43,474 nt of DNA from Bacteroidales bacterium. Lineage in GTDB: Bacteria > Bacteroidota > Bacteroidia > Bacteroidales > Prolixibacteraceae. The position numbers and the translations under genes were made by a program. Shown here piece by piece: positions 1 through 8,129 of the stretch (position 1 is the stretch's first letter; each line of letters opens with the position of its first letter). The stretch lies in the NCBI GenBank assembly GCA_031272965.1, contig JAISSS010000020.1, positions 1-43,474 on the forward strand, in the 5' to 3' direction. Under the pieces are notes generated by a model. It saw only the letters and a program-made list of their open reading frames with translations, had not been told where the DNA came from and ran no database searches.

Positions 1-2
1 CA

Positions 3-233
3 GTTTTCGAGCAGGAGTTCATTTGCACCTATTGCAGTAAGGAATTTCGTAAAACCAAACAAAACCTGTTCGGCAGCCTTTTTCGCCCGCAAAAAGATAC
101 GCAAAGCAGTTTTGGCGCACTCTGGAAAATCATCCGACAATACCGTACAGATGAAGCAGTTATAGATTCGGAAGAAAAACTTCGGGAATTGATTGAAATT
201 CTTAAAGAAAAGATGCGCCGAAAATATGAATAG
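3..233 (+). CDS. C-terminal part of an unrecognised protein (5' truncated)
   Basis: An open frame enters from the left edge with no start in the window and ends at a TAG at 231-233, giving the last 76 residues. A CTYC (CxxC) pair lies near the beginning, followed by a basic stretch. The C-terminus is a charged, probably helical segment ending in KEKMRRKYE. The CxxC could be half of a zinc site whose other half lies upstream, but that is inference. It converges with nadA, whose stop is at 433. I do not recognise the family and assign no function. Confidence 0.5.
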   Translation, partial: VFEQEFICTYCSKEFRKTKQNLFGSLFRPQKDTQSSFGALWKIIRQYRTDEAVIDSEEKLRELIEILKEKMRRKYE

Positions 234-432
234 TCCTGTTCTGTTGCTGAATTGGAAGAATGTTCCATACAACTACTGTGCCCAAAGATGGCACAAAAGA
301 GCAACTGTTCAAGGCAAATGTTTCCCTTTTCGCAACTCCCGATTTCCGCAGTTTTATTATAGAAACTCCCGATTATCGAAACATTTTGCTGACAAAGCAT
401 TTCAGCACAGGAATGTGGGGCGTTGGCGCGGA

Positions 433-1374
433 TTATATGCCATGTGTGAGTTTTTCGGAGATTTGCAGCATCCTTTCGATAGGAATCCGCGCTTTTTCGA
501 TTGTTTCCATAGGCAGGACGATTTCCGGAGCATCGTGTTGCAGGCAGCTGTGCAGTTTTTCGAGGGTGTTCATTTTCATGTAGAAGCAGTCGTTACAGCC
601 GCAGGTGGAATCGATTGGGGGTGCGGGGATGAACAGTTTTTGGGGGCATGCTTTTTTCATTTGGTGCAGTATGCCGCTTTCTGTGGCCACGATGAATGTT
701 TGTGCGGGGCTTTGTGTAACATATTTGAGCAGAGATGCGGTAGAGCCGATGTGGTTGGCCAGCAGCAGTACCGGCGCTTCACATTCGGGGTGGGCGATAA
801 ATTCTGCGGTGGGGTGCTGTTCTGTGAGTTTGATAATCTTCTCTACGGAATACTGTTCATGCACCATGCAGGCGCCGTCCCACAGCAGCATTTGTCGTCC
901 TGTGAGTTTATTGAGGTATGCGCCCAAGTTTCGGTCGGGGGCGAAGATTAGGGGCTGGTTCTTTGGGAAACTCTCCACTATTTGCAGGGCATTTGAGGAT
1001 GTACATACCACATCGGTCATGGTTTTCAGCTCTGCTGAGCAGTTTATGTATGAGATGACCTTGTGGTCAGGGTATTCGGCTTTGAAGGCCCTGAATTTGT
1101 CGGCGGGCGCCGAATCGGCTAATGAGCATCCGGCATTGGGGGCGGGCAGCAGGACTTTCTTATCGGGGTTAATAATTTTTGCGGTCTCGGCCATGAAGTG
1201 GACGCCCACAAACGCTATGACGTCGGCGGTGGTCTTTGCGGCGACCTGTGCTAATTGCAGGCTGTCGCCCACGTGGTCGGCGATGTCCTGTAGTGGGGCG
1301 TCAACGTAATAATGGCTGAGTATTACAGCATTTTTTTCCTGTCGCAGCCGGTTGATTTCCGAAACAACGTCCAT
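433..1374 (-). CDS. nadA: Quinolinate synthase NadA
   Basis: Condenses iminoaspartate with dihydroxyacetone phosphate to quinolinate in de novo NAD synthesis, using an oxygen-sensitive [4Fe-4S] cluster in the cytoplasm. The 313-residue product has the family N-terminus (EINRLRQEKNAVILSHYY). Cysteines fitting the three cluster ligands are C83 (PNAGC), C169 (DGACMVH) and the CGCNDC group at 258-263, probably C260. The frame is open to 1434, but that start would lie inside gcvH and add 20 residues unlike the family. ATG 1372-1374, 10 bases after the gcvH stop, is preferred. The spacing implies cotranscription with gcvH. nadB and nadC are not in the window. Confidence 0.95.
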   Translation of the reverse strand: MDVVSEINRLRQEKNAVILSHYYVDAPLQDIADHVGDSLQLAQVAAKTTADVIAFVGVHFMAETAKIINPDKKVLLPAPNAGCSLADSAPADKFRAFKAEYPDHKVISYINCSAELKTMTDVVCTSSNALQIVESFPKNQPLIFAPDRNLGAYLNKLTGRQMLLWDGACMVHEQYSVEKIIKLTEQHPTAEFIAHPECEAPVLLLANHIGSTASLLKYVTQSPAQTFIVATESGILHQMKKACPQKLFIPAPPIDSTCGCNDCFYMKMNTLEKLHSCLQHDAPEIVLPMETIEKARIPIERMLQISEKLTHGI

Positions 1375-1384
1375 AAAATAGGGG

Positions 1385-1765
1385 TTAAGATTCGAGCATG
1401 AGTTGGTAAGCGTCGGCATCAAGCAGGCTGTCAATCTGGGTGTTGTCGGTTGGGGCGATACGAATCATCCAGCCTTCGCCGTAGGGGTCGGTATTGACTG
1501 CGGCGGGGTTTTCTTCGAGGTTGTCGTTAACGGCTATTATCGTACCTGCGACGGGCATGTAGAGGTCGGATACGGTTTTTACGGCTTCCACGGTACCGAA
1601 TACGGCGCCTGCTTCTAAGGTTTCGCCCAGTGTTTCGATTTCCACGAATACTATATCGCCCAGCTCGTTCTGTGCGAAGTCGGTGATGCCGACCACGCCT
1701 TCGTTGTCGTCCTGTCGGAACCATTCATGTTCTTTTGTGTAGCGAAAATTGCTTGGTAATTTCAT
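1385..1765 (-). CDS. gcvH: Glycine cleavage system H protein
   Basis: Small lipoyl carrier that shuttles the aminomethyl group between the P, T and L proteins of the glycine cleavage system. The 126-residue length is normal. The lipoylated lysine is K63 in GTVEAVKTVSDL, and the N-terminus (KEHEWFR) and the ITDFAQNELGDIVFVE block are typical. The P and T protein genes are absent nearby, so the enzyme is assembled from dispersed loci. It is the first gene of an apparent two-gene unit with nadA. A TATTTTTG -7 element lies 22 bases upstream of the ATG. Confidence 0.95.
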   Translation of the reverse strand: MKLPSNFRYTKEHEWFRQDDNEGVVGITDFAQNELGDIVFVEIETLGETLEAGAVFGTVEAVKTVSDLYMPVAGTIIAVNDNLEENPAAVNTDPYGEGWMIRIAPTDNTQIDSLLDADAYQLMLES

Positions 1766-1786
1766 TTTTTTTTACTTTTCAGGGTG

Positions 1787-1794
1787 CAAAAATA
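1787..1794 (-). promoter_or_regulatory. Candidate Bacteroidota -7 box for gcvH-nadA
   Basis: Read on the minus strand this is TATTTTTG, matching the Bacteroidota consensus TAnnTTTG. It lies 22 bases upstream of the gcvH ATG. No TTG is seen at the expected -33 distance, so the call rests on the -7 element and its position. Confidence 0.4.
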
Positions 1795-1819
1795 CATAAA
1801 AAGAGCGTTCCATGGTCGG

Positions 1820-1856
1820 AAAAAAATGCGGCGACAGAAGATTTCGGTCGCCGCAT
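1820..1856 (-). terminator. Rho-independent terminator after glutamine synthetase
   Basis: On the minus strand a perfect 10-bp stem (ATGCGGCGAC with GTCGCCGCAT) encloses an 11-base loop and runs into a tract of T residues. It begins 24 bases beyond the glutamine synthetase stop and separates that gene from gcvH-nadA. Confidence 0.85.
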
Positions 1857-1879
1857 AGATTTTTCAAAACAAGGGAGGC

Positions 1880-2899
1880 CTATTTTACTTTAGCAGCATT
1901 AGTTGTTTTGATAATTACGGCTGCTATTTTGTAGGGGTCTCCATTGGAAGCCGGTCGGCGGTCTTCGAGGCGGCCTTTCCAGCCGTTTTCTACGGTTCCG
2001 ACCGGGATGCGGATAGAGGCGCCGCGGTTGGATACGCCGTATGAAAATTCGTTAATGGAGGCGGTTTCGTGCTTTCCGGTGAGGCGTTGGTCGTTATATG
2101 CGCCATAGACGGCGATGTGTTCCTGGATATGTTTCCCGAATTCCTCGCAGATAGCGGTGAATACTTTTTCGTTGCCGCAGGTTCTCATCAGGCCGTTGGA
2201 GAAGTTGGCGTGCATGCCGGAGCCGTTCCAGTCGGCGTCTTTGCCTAAGGGTTTGGGATGCCATTCTACATAGACGCCGTATTTTTCGGCGGTTCTTTCG
2301 AGCAGGTATCGGGCCACCCATACTTGGTCGCCGGCAGAGCGGGCGCCTTTGGCGAAGACCTGAAATTCCCACTGTCCGGCGGCGACTTCTGCATTGATGC
2401 CTTCCACATTGATGCCGGCTTCGAGGCAGATGTCGAAATGCTCTTCGATGATGTCGCGTCCGTATGCGTTCTGGGCGCCTACGCTGCAATAGTAGGGGCC
2501 TTGCGGGCCGGGGAATCCGCCTTTGGGGAATCCGAGCGGCAGCTTGGTCTCGAGGTCATACAGGAAATATTCCTGCTCGAAGCCGAACCAGAAGTCATCG
2601 TCGTCTTCTTCGATAGTGGCCCGACCGTTGCTCTCATGCGGCGTCCCGTCAGGATACAGCACTTCGGTCATCACCAGATAAGCGTTCTTGCGGTCAGGGT
2701 CGGGGAAGATAGCGACCGGCTTGAGCAGCAGGTCGGAAGTCTTGCCGTCAGCCTGCTCGGTGGACGAGCCGTCGAAGCTCCATACAGGACAGTCTTCCAG
2801 CTTGCCGCTGAAATTGTCTTCTACGCGCGTTTTGGACCGCAGACCCTGGGTGGGCTGATGTCCGTCTAACCAGATATACTCCAATTTAGTTTTTCCCAT
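1880..2899 (-). CDS. Glutamine synthetase, GSII (beta-grasp) type
   Basis: ATP-dependent amidation of glutamate to glutamine, the entry point of ammonium assimilation. The 339-residue length fits the eukaryote-like GSII family rather than GSI (about 450-470) or GSIII (about 700). Visible blocks are the N-terminal beta-grasp segment with WSFDGSSTEQA, the catalytic FGFEQEYFL motif, the NGSGMHANFS ATP/metal region, and NRGASIRIP near the end. The frame allows seven more residues upstream to 2920, but MGKTKLEYIWLDG at 2899 matches the usual GSII start. Adenylylation control is not expected for GSII. It is transcribed alone, with a terminator behind it. galE lies about 260 bases upstream on the same strand. 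Confidence 0.93.
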   Translation of the reverse strand: MGKTKLEYIWLDGHQPTQGLRSKTRVEDNFSGKLEDCPVWSFDGSSTEQADGKTSDLLLKPVAIFPDPDRKNAYLVMTEVLYPDGTPHESNGRATIEEDDDDFWFGFEQEYFLYDLETKLPLGFPKGGFPGPQGPYYCSVGAQNAYGRDIIEEHFDICLEAGINVEGINAEVAAGQWEFQVFAKGARSAGDQVWVARYLLERTAEKYGVYVEWHPKPLGKDADWNGSGMHANFSNGLMRTCGNEKVFTAICEEFGKHIQEHIAVYGAYNDQRLTGKHETASINEFSYGVSNRGASIRIPVGTVENGWKGRLEDRRPASNGDPYKIAAVIIKTTNAAKVK

Positions 2900-2948
2900 C
2901 TTGTACAATTTTTGAATCAATACTACTTTAAGTTTCTACTTTATGGCG

Positions 2949-2956
2949 CAAAAATA
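2949..2956 (-). promoter_or_regulatory. Candidate -7 box for glutamine synthetase
   Basis: Minus-strand TATTTTTG, an exact TAnnTTTG match, 50 bases upstream of the preferred ATG at 2899. The -33 position shows no TTG, so strength is uncertain. Confidence 0.4.
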
Positions 2957-3163
2957 CAACAAATCGTTTGCCGAAATGTTTTTTTGCCAAGATAATTGGT
3001 ATAAACGCCACTTTTTTTCATCTTGCGCTGTTTTTTTGCCCTTAATGTGGACTGTAACGAAACATACATTTAACAAAAAAGCATTTTGTAAAAAATATAA
3101 CTATTAATCAATCATTTTGTTATTATTATAGACAGGTCGCGACTGTAGCCGGATTCAGCCGGG

Positions 3164-4192
3164 TCATGCTATTCCGCGCAGGTGTTTTTCCCAGTTCCAG
3201 GCTGAGAGCAGGGTCTCCTCCACCGATTTCTCGGCTTTCCATCCCAGCTCGTTATTGGCCAGGGAAGTATCTGCCCATATCTTTTCGATGTCGCCGGCGC
3301 GTCGTCCTACGATGCGGTAATTAAGTTTCAGGCCGGTAACTTTCTCAAAAGAATTGATTAATTGCAGTACGGAATATCCATTACCGGTTCCGAGATTGAA
3401 TACTTCAAATCCGGTTTTATTTTTGTTGTTGAGCAGTCGGTTAATGGCCACTACGTGGGCTTTGGCGAGGTCCACCACGTTGATGTAGTCGCGGATAGCC
3501 GAGCCGTCGGGGGTATCATAGTCATCGCCGAACACTTTCAGCTCCTCGCGCAGTCCGGCGGCTGTTTGCGTGATAAATGGCACGAGGTTTTGCGGCGTTC
3601 CGGCAGGTGTCTCTCCGATAAGTGCGGACGGATGTGCGCCGATAGGGTTGAAATAGCGCAGGGCGATGGCCCGTAATCGGTCGGGGAAAGCGTGGATGCT
3701 GTCGCGCAGGATGTCCTCGTTGACGCGCTTGGTGTTGCCGTAAGGCGATTCGGCGTCCTTGCGGGGGGTTGATTCCGTGACGGGCAATCTGTCGGGCTGC
3801 CCGTAAACCGTGCAGGAGGATGAGAAGACGATATTTGGGATGCCGTATTTCAGCTGGGCGTCTATGATGTTCATCAGCGACACGAGATTATTGCGGTAAT
3901 AATGCAGCGGTTTTTCCACAGATTCCCCTACTGCTTTTGAGGCGGCGAAATGGATGGTGGCGGCAATATCCCGGTGTCGGCCGAAGAAGTCGTCGGTTTT
4001 TGCGGCATCAACCAGATTAAACTGCTCAAAGACGGGGCGTTTACCCGTGATTTTTTGAATATTGTCTAAAATATCAACAGCGGAATTTGACAGGTCGTCC
4101 ACAATTACTACCTCGTAACCGGCCGCCTGCAATTCTACGGTTGTGTGTGAACCGATATAACCGGTTCCCCCAGTAACAAGTACTTTCCTCAT
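3164..4192 (-). CDS. galE: UDP-glucose 4-epimerase
   Basis: Interconverts UDP-glucose and UDP-galactose, and in some members the N-acetylated forms, supplying surface polysaccharide synthesis and the Leloir pathway. This is a 342-residue extended SDR enzyme. The Rossmann motif TGGTGYIGSH is at residues 7-16. The catalytic serine lies in the FSSSCTVYG block near residue 125, with Tyr151 and Lys155 in SPYGNTK. The C-terminal half carries the substrate-binding region (FNLGTGNGYSV, RRAGDIEKIWAD). It stands alone, with a well-formed promoter, and no other galactose gene is nearby. Whether it accepts UDP-GlcNAc cannot be read reliably here. Confidence 0.95.
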   Translation of the reverse strand: MRKVLVTGGTGYIGSHTTVELQAAGYEVVIVDDLSNSAVDILDNIQKITGKRPVFEQFNLVDAAKTDDFFGRHRDIAATIHFAASKAVGESVEKPLHYYRNNLVSLMNIIDAQLKYGIPNIVFSSSCTVYGQPDRLPVTESTPRKDAESPYGNTKRVNEDILRDSIHAFPDRLRAIALRYFNPIGAHPSALIGETPAGTPQNLVPFITQTAAGLREELKVFGDDYDTPDGSAIRDYINVVDLAKAHVVAINRLLNNKNKTGFEVFNLGTGNGYSVLQLINSFEKVTGLKLNYRIVGRRAGDIEKIWADTSLANNELGWKAEKSVEETLLSAWNWEKHLRGIA

Positions 4193-4219
4193 GATTAACT
4201 TGATTTTTGTTTATTCAGA

Positions 4220-4249
4220 CAAAGGTACAGCATTTTCGGAAGCGCTCAA
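4220..4249 (-). promoter_or_regulatory. Bacteroidota-type promoter of galE
   Basis: On the minus strand TTG (4249-4247), a 19-base spacer and TACCTTTG (4227-4220) match the -33/-7 consensus in both elements and spacing. The -7 box ends 28 bases before the galE ATG. This is one of the two best promoter matches in the window. Confidence 0.65.
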
Positions 4250-4519
4250 TTCTGTGGCGCATTTTTCATTCAGTTTCATTCGGGAAATGGCTTTTTATTA
4301 AAGGAACGTAAATTGGCGGCAAATGCGGGTGATTTATTCGGAGTATTTCTTTTGCTGCCGTTTTGTCATGTTTTATGACATTAAATAGCTGTGGGGTGTT
4401 GCCTGAGTGTCGTATTTGGCAGTAAAAAAGGGGGGATGCAGATTGGCATAATCATTGTTGTAAGGGCGTCGAAAGTTTTTAGAGTATAAATTAAAACAGA
4501 AATTAAGACAGAAATAAAT
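4250..4519. other. Long intergenic region upstream of dnaK, with a small hairpin
   Basis: The galE-dnaK divergent gap spans about 330 bases. A perfect 6-bp inverted repeat (TGTCAT, loop GTTTT, ATGACA) lies at 4364-4380. I see no CIRCE element (TTAGCACTC with its inverted partner) and no exact TAnnTTTG box correctly placed for dnaK. The last 80 bases before dnaK are A-rich on the coding strand, as is usual for translation initiation in these bacteria. No gene is supported here. Confidence 0.4.
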
Positions 4520-6460
4520 ATGGGAAAAATTATTGGAATTGACTTGGGAACCACAAATTCGTGCGTTGCCGTAATGGAGGGGAACGAACCGGTGGTTATC
4601 CCCAACAGTGAGGGGAAGCGAACCACCCCTTCGGTAGTGGCTTTTGTCGAGAACGGGGAGCGCAAGATTGGCGACCCCGCCAAGCGGCAGGCTATCACCA
4701 ATCCCAGCAAGACCGTTTATTCTATCAAGCGGTTTATGGGCGAGACTTTTAATCAGGTAGGAAAAGAAGTTAACCGTGTGCCGTATAAAGTAGTGCAGGG
4801 CGACAACAACACCCCGCGTGTGCTGATTGACGACCGTAAATATTCGCCGCAGGAAATCTCGGCCATGATTCTGCAGAAGATGAAGAAGACCGCCGAAGAT
4901 TATCTGGGACAGGAAGTTACGGAAGCTGTAATCACCGTGCCGGCTTACTTCAGCGATTCACAGCGACAGGCCACCAAAGAAGCGGGCGAGATTGCCGGCC
5001 TCACCGTGCGCCGAATCATCAACGAGCCTACCGCCGCATCGCTGGCTTATGGCCTCGACAAATCGAATAAGGACATGAAAATTGCCGTATTTGACCTCGG
5101 CGGCGGCACTTTCGACATATCCATCCTCGAATTGGGCGATGGCGTGTTTGAAGTGAAATCGACTGACGGCGACACCCATCTGGGCGGCGACGACTTCGAC
5201 GAGGAAATCATCAAATGGCTGGCTGACGAGTTCCAGCGTGAAGAGGGGGTTGACCTGCGCAAAGACCCGATGGCGCTGCAACGCCTGAAAGAGGCCGCAG
5301 AGAAAGCCAAAATAGAGCTGTCGAGTTCCACGCAGACAGAAATCAACCTGCCATATATTATGCCGGTCAACGGTATTCCGAAGCATATCGTTAAGACGTT
5401 GACCCGTGCCAAATTTGAACAATTGTGCGATTCATTGATTAACGCCACAATAGAGCCGTGCCGGAAGGCGTTGAAGAACGCCGGTCTGCAAACCTCCGAT
5501 ATTGACGAGGTAATCCTTGTGGGTGGCTCCACGCGAATCCCTGCTATCCAGGAAAAAGTGCAGCAGTTCTTCGGCAAGGCGCCCTCAAAAGGCGTTAATC
5601 CTGACGAGGTCGTTGCTGTAGGCGCCGCCATTCAGGGGGGCGTACTTACCGGCGAGGTTAAAGACGTGCTGCTGCTTGATGTTACCCCGCTGTCGCTGGG
5701 CATCGAGACCATGGGCGGTGTGATGACGCGCCTGATTGAGGCCAACACCACTATCCCGACCAAGAAATCGGAAATCTTCTCGACCGCCTCCGACAACCAG
5801 CCCTCAGTTGAAATACACGTCCTGCAGGGTGAGCGGCCTATGGCCTCAGGCAACAAAACTATCGGACGCTTCCATCTTGACGGGCTGCCACCGGCCCCGC
5901 GTGGAATCCCGAAAATCGAAGTCGCTTTCGACATTGATGCCAACGGAATTTTGCATGTGAGCGCGAAAGACCAGGCTACCGGCAAATCGCAGTCTATCCG
6001 CATCGAAGCCTCGTCAGGCCTCAGCGATGACGAAATCAAGCGCATGAAAGCCGAAGCCGAAGCTAATGCTGACGCCGACAAAGCCGCCCGCGAGAAAGTT
6101 GACAAGCTCAATCATGCCGACAGCCTGATTTTCCAGACCGAGAAGCAGCTCAACGAGTTTGGCGACAAGATTCCGGCCGATAAGAAAGGCCCGATAGAAG
6201 CCGCCTTAGCCAAGCTGAAAGAAGCGCATAAAAGTCAGGATATTGCGGCGATTGATGCGGCAACTGCCGAGCTAAACAGCGTGTTCCAGGCAGCCTCGCA
6301 AGAGATGTATAACGCGCAGGCGCAGGCCAATCCCGGCGCCACTGCCGACCCCTTCTGCGCTAATGGCCCCTTCAGTGGCGCCAATGCTAATGCCGGGAGC
6401 CAGCAACCACCAAAAAACGACGGCGAAGTTACCGACGTGGACTTTGAAGAAGTGAAATAA
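4520..6460 (+). CDS. dnaK: Molecular chaperone DnaK (Hsp70)
   Basis: ATP-driven chaperone that binds exposed hydrophobic segments of client proteins together with DnaJ and GrpE. The 646 residues are full length. The phosphate-1 motif ([17 protein letters not shown]) is at residues 4-20, the phosphate-2 region ([13 protein letters not shown]) is near 190-203, and the conserved linker ([14 protein letters not shown]) follows the ATPase domain. The substrate-binding domain runs to about 610. It ends in a flexible Gly/Ala/Asn-rich tail with the typical acidic end ([10 protein letters not shown]). grpE and dnaJ are not adjacent. It is closed by a strong terminator. Heat-shock control cannot be inferred from a visible operator. 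Confidence 0.98.
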   Translation: MGKIIGIDLGTTNSCVAVMEGNEPVVIPNSEGKRTTPSVVAFVENGERKIGDPAKRQAITNPSKTVYSIKRFMGETFNQVGKEVNRVPYKVVQGDNNTPRVLIDDRKYSPQEISAMILQKMKKTAEDYLGQEVTEAVITVPAYFSDSQRQATKEAGEIAGLTVRRIINEPTAASLAYGLDKSNKDMKIAVFDLGGGTFDISILELGDGVFEVKSTDGDTHLGGDDFDEEIIKWLADEFQREEGVDLRKDPMALQRLKEAAEKAKIELSSSTQTEINLPYIMPVNGIPKHIVKTLTRAKFEQLCDSLINATIEPCRKALKNAGLQTSDIDEVILVGGSTRIPAIQEKVQQFFGKAPSKGVNPDEVVAVGAAIQGGVLTGEVKDVLLLDVTPLSLGIETMGGVMTRLIEANTTIPTKKSEIFSTASDNQPSVEIHVLQGERPMASGNKTIGRFHLDGLPPAPRGIPKIEVAFDIDANGILHVSAKDQATGKSQSIRIEASSGLSDDEIKRMKAEAEANADADKAAREKVDKLNHADSLIFQTEKQLNEFGDKIPADKKGPIEAALAKLKEAHKSQDIAAIDAATAELNSVFQAASQEMYNAQAQANPGATADPFCANGPFSGANANAGSQQPPKNDGEVTDVDFEEVK

Positions 6461-6520
6461 AAGGGATGGCTCGTTGGGGGAGCGAAGTCGAACCGAGCCC
6501 GCATTTTCCCCTTTAAAATT

Positions 6521-6551
6521 AAGCGGCAGAACATCGTTCTGCCGCTTTTTT
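6521..6551 (+). terminator. Rho-independent terminator after dnaK
   Basis: A perfect 12-bp stem (AAGCGGCAGAAC with GTTCTGCCGCTT) with a 3-base loop ATC runs straight into six T residues. It lies about 60 bases after the dnaK stop and is the strongest terminator in the window. Confidence 0.92.
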
Positions 6552-6735
6552 CAATGATAGCGAAGCCGGATAAGCCGGTATATGTGCTAAAATACAGATA
6601 ACTTTATGTTGTAAATTAAGCAACATTACATCTGAAACAGTATTATTCAGGCGATATTTGCGCATGTGGTTATAATTTTTGCTATCTTGCGGCGTTTTTC
6701 GCAAAATAGCAGGAGAACGCAAAGAAATTTAAAAG

Positions 6736-8025
6736 ATGAATTTGCAGGCAAAAGAATTAAATCAAGTCATCCGGACACAGAATCCGGCCGTATATGAGTT
6801 GCTGTCGGAGCGCGGCCGTAATATTTTTTTCCCCCGTAAGGGGATATTGGGGCAGTCGGCGGATGCTAAAGGAACCCGGATAAATGCGACAATCGGCGCC
6901 GCTATCGAAGATGACGGCACCCCCATGCGGTTAGACGCCCTCGCGTCCCGCATACAGTTAGACCCCGCTTTAGTGTTCCCGTATGCGCCCAGCTATGGCC
7001 GTGCGGACATCAGGACACAATGGAAGTCGATGCTTTACCTGAAAAATCCGTCGCTGAACGGTCTGACGCTCAGCTTGCCGGTTGTTACCAATGCGTTGAC
7101 GCATGCCGTAAGTATGGCCGGATACCTGTTTGCTAATCCGGGCGATGAAATCATCACTCCCGACCTGTTTTGGGGCAATTATAACCTCATCCTCAATCAT
7201 GGCTATGGAACAGCGTTCAAAACATACCCCCTCTTCGACGGCGCAAAAATGAATATCGCTGCGTTCAAAGCGGCAATAAATGGGGAAGGCAACAAGAAAA
7301 TCCTGATTCTGAACTTCCCCAACAATCCCACCGGCTATTCGCCGACTGTCGTTGAGGCTATGCAATTGGCGGCGGAGTTAAAACAGGCTGCCGAGAGCGG
7401 CAAAAAAATTGTGGTTTTTGTTGATGACGCATACTTCGGGCTCGTATATGAGGACGGGGTCGAAAAGGAAAGCATCTTTACGCGGCTGGCCAACCTGCAC
7501 GAGAACCTGCTTGCCGTGAAACTCGACGGCCCCACAAAGGAGGATTACGTTTGGGGCTTCCGTGTAGGCTTCATCACTTACGGGATAAAGGGCGGAACAT
7601 CCGAATTGTATGCCGCCCTGGAGCAAAAAACTGCCGGAGCTGTACGCGGCAACATCAGTAATGCCTCAAACCTGTCGCAGTCCCTGTTGGTGCAGGCCTT
7701 CCAGAACCCCGATTATTACAGACAAAAAGAAGAAAAATTCGCTGTCATGAAAGAGCGCTTCCTTGCGGTGAAGCAAGCGCTACTCGACGGAAAATATGAC
7801 GGATTCTTTACCGCAATGCCTTATAATTCAGGCTATTTCATGTGCATAAAGTTAGCTGATGGCATCGACGGAGAACAACTGCGTGCCCTGCTTATCAGCA
7901 AATACAGCATCGGTATTATCAATCTGAATAACATGATTCGTATCGCCTTCTCGGCCGTGGCCGCAAAAGACGTGAAATCCATGTTCGACGGCATCTATGA
8001 GGCTTGTAAAGAGCTTAGAGCTTAG
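6736..8025 (+). CDS. PLP-dependent class I/II aminotransferase
   Basis: Cytosolic fold-type I aminotransferase of 429 residues. The visible family blocks are the LNFPNNPTGYSP motif, the FVDDAYFGLVYE aspartate block that holds the PLP pyridine nitrogen, and the segment VKLDGPTKEDYVWGFRVGF. That last segment contains the candidate Schiff-base lysine and the arginine of the GFRVGF block. The N-terminus carries an inserted KGILGQSADAKGTRINATIG segment typical of a Bacteroidota subgroup often annotated as aromatic or unspecified aminotransferases. The amino donor and acceptor cannot be fixed from sequence. It is a single gene between the dnaK terminator and the peptidase gene. A weak -7-like TATCTTGC lies at 6683-6690. 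Confidence 0.85.
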   Translation: MNLQAKELNQVIRTQNPAVYELLSERGRNIFFPRKGILGQSADAKGTRINATIGAAIEDDGTPMRLDALASRIQLDPALVFPYAPSYGRADIRTQWKSMLYLKNPSLNGLTLSLPVVTNALTHAVSMAGYLFANPGDEIITPDLFWGNYNLILNHGYGTAFKTYPLFDGAKMNIAAFKAAINGEGNKKILILNFPNNPTGYSPTVVEAMQLAAELKQAAESGKKIVVFVDDAYFGLVYEDGVEKESIFTRLANLHENLLAVKLDGPTKEDYVWGFRVGFITYGIKGGTSELYAALEQKTAGAVRGNISNASNLSQSLLVQAFQNPDYYRQKEEKFAVMKERFLAVKQALLDGKYDGFFTAMPYNSGYFMCIKLADGIDGEQLRALLISKYSIGIINLNNMIRIAFSAVAAKDVKSMFDGIYEACKELRA

Positions 8026-8129
8026 TTATTAGAGTTTAGAGTTTGGTTTGGAGGCGTATTGACAGATAGCCTTTGGCGAGTGCAGGCACGGTAAATGTTG
8101 TATGATTACACAGTTACACGATTTTTAAT

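Noticed and set aside
193-951. Long plus-strand frame opposite nadA
   Set aside because: It is antisense to the clearly identified nadA gene and has a cysteine- and phenylalanine-rich composition typical of a shadow frame.
4364-4380. Inverted repeat before dnaK as a CIRCE/HrcA operator
   Set aside because: The half-sites do not resemble TTAGCACTC and the spacer is five bases, not nine.
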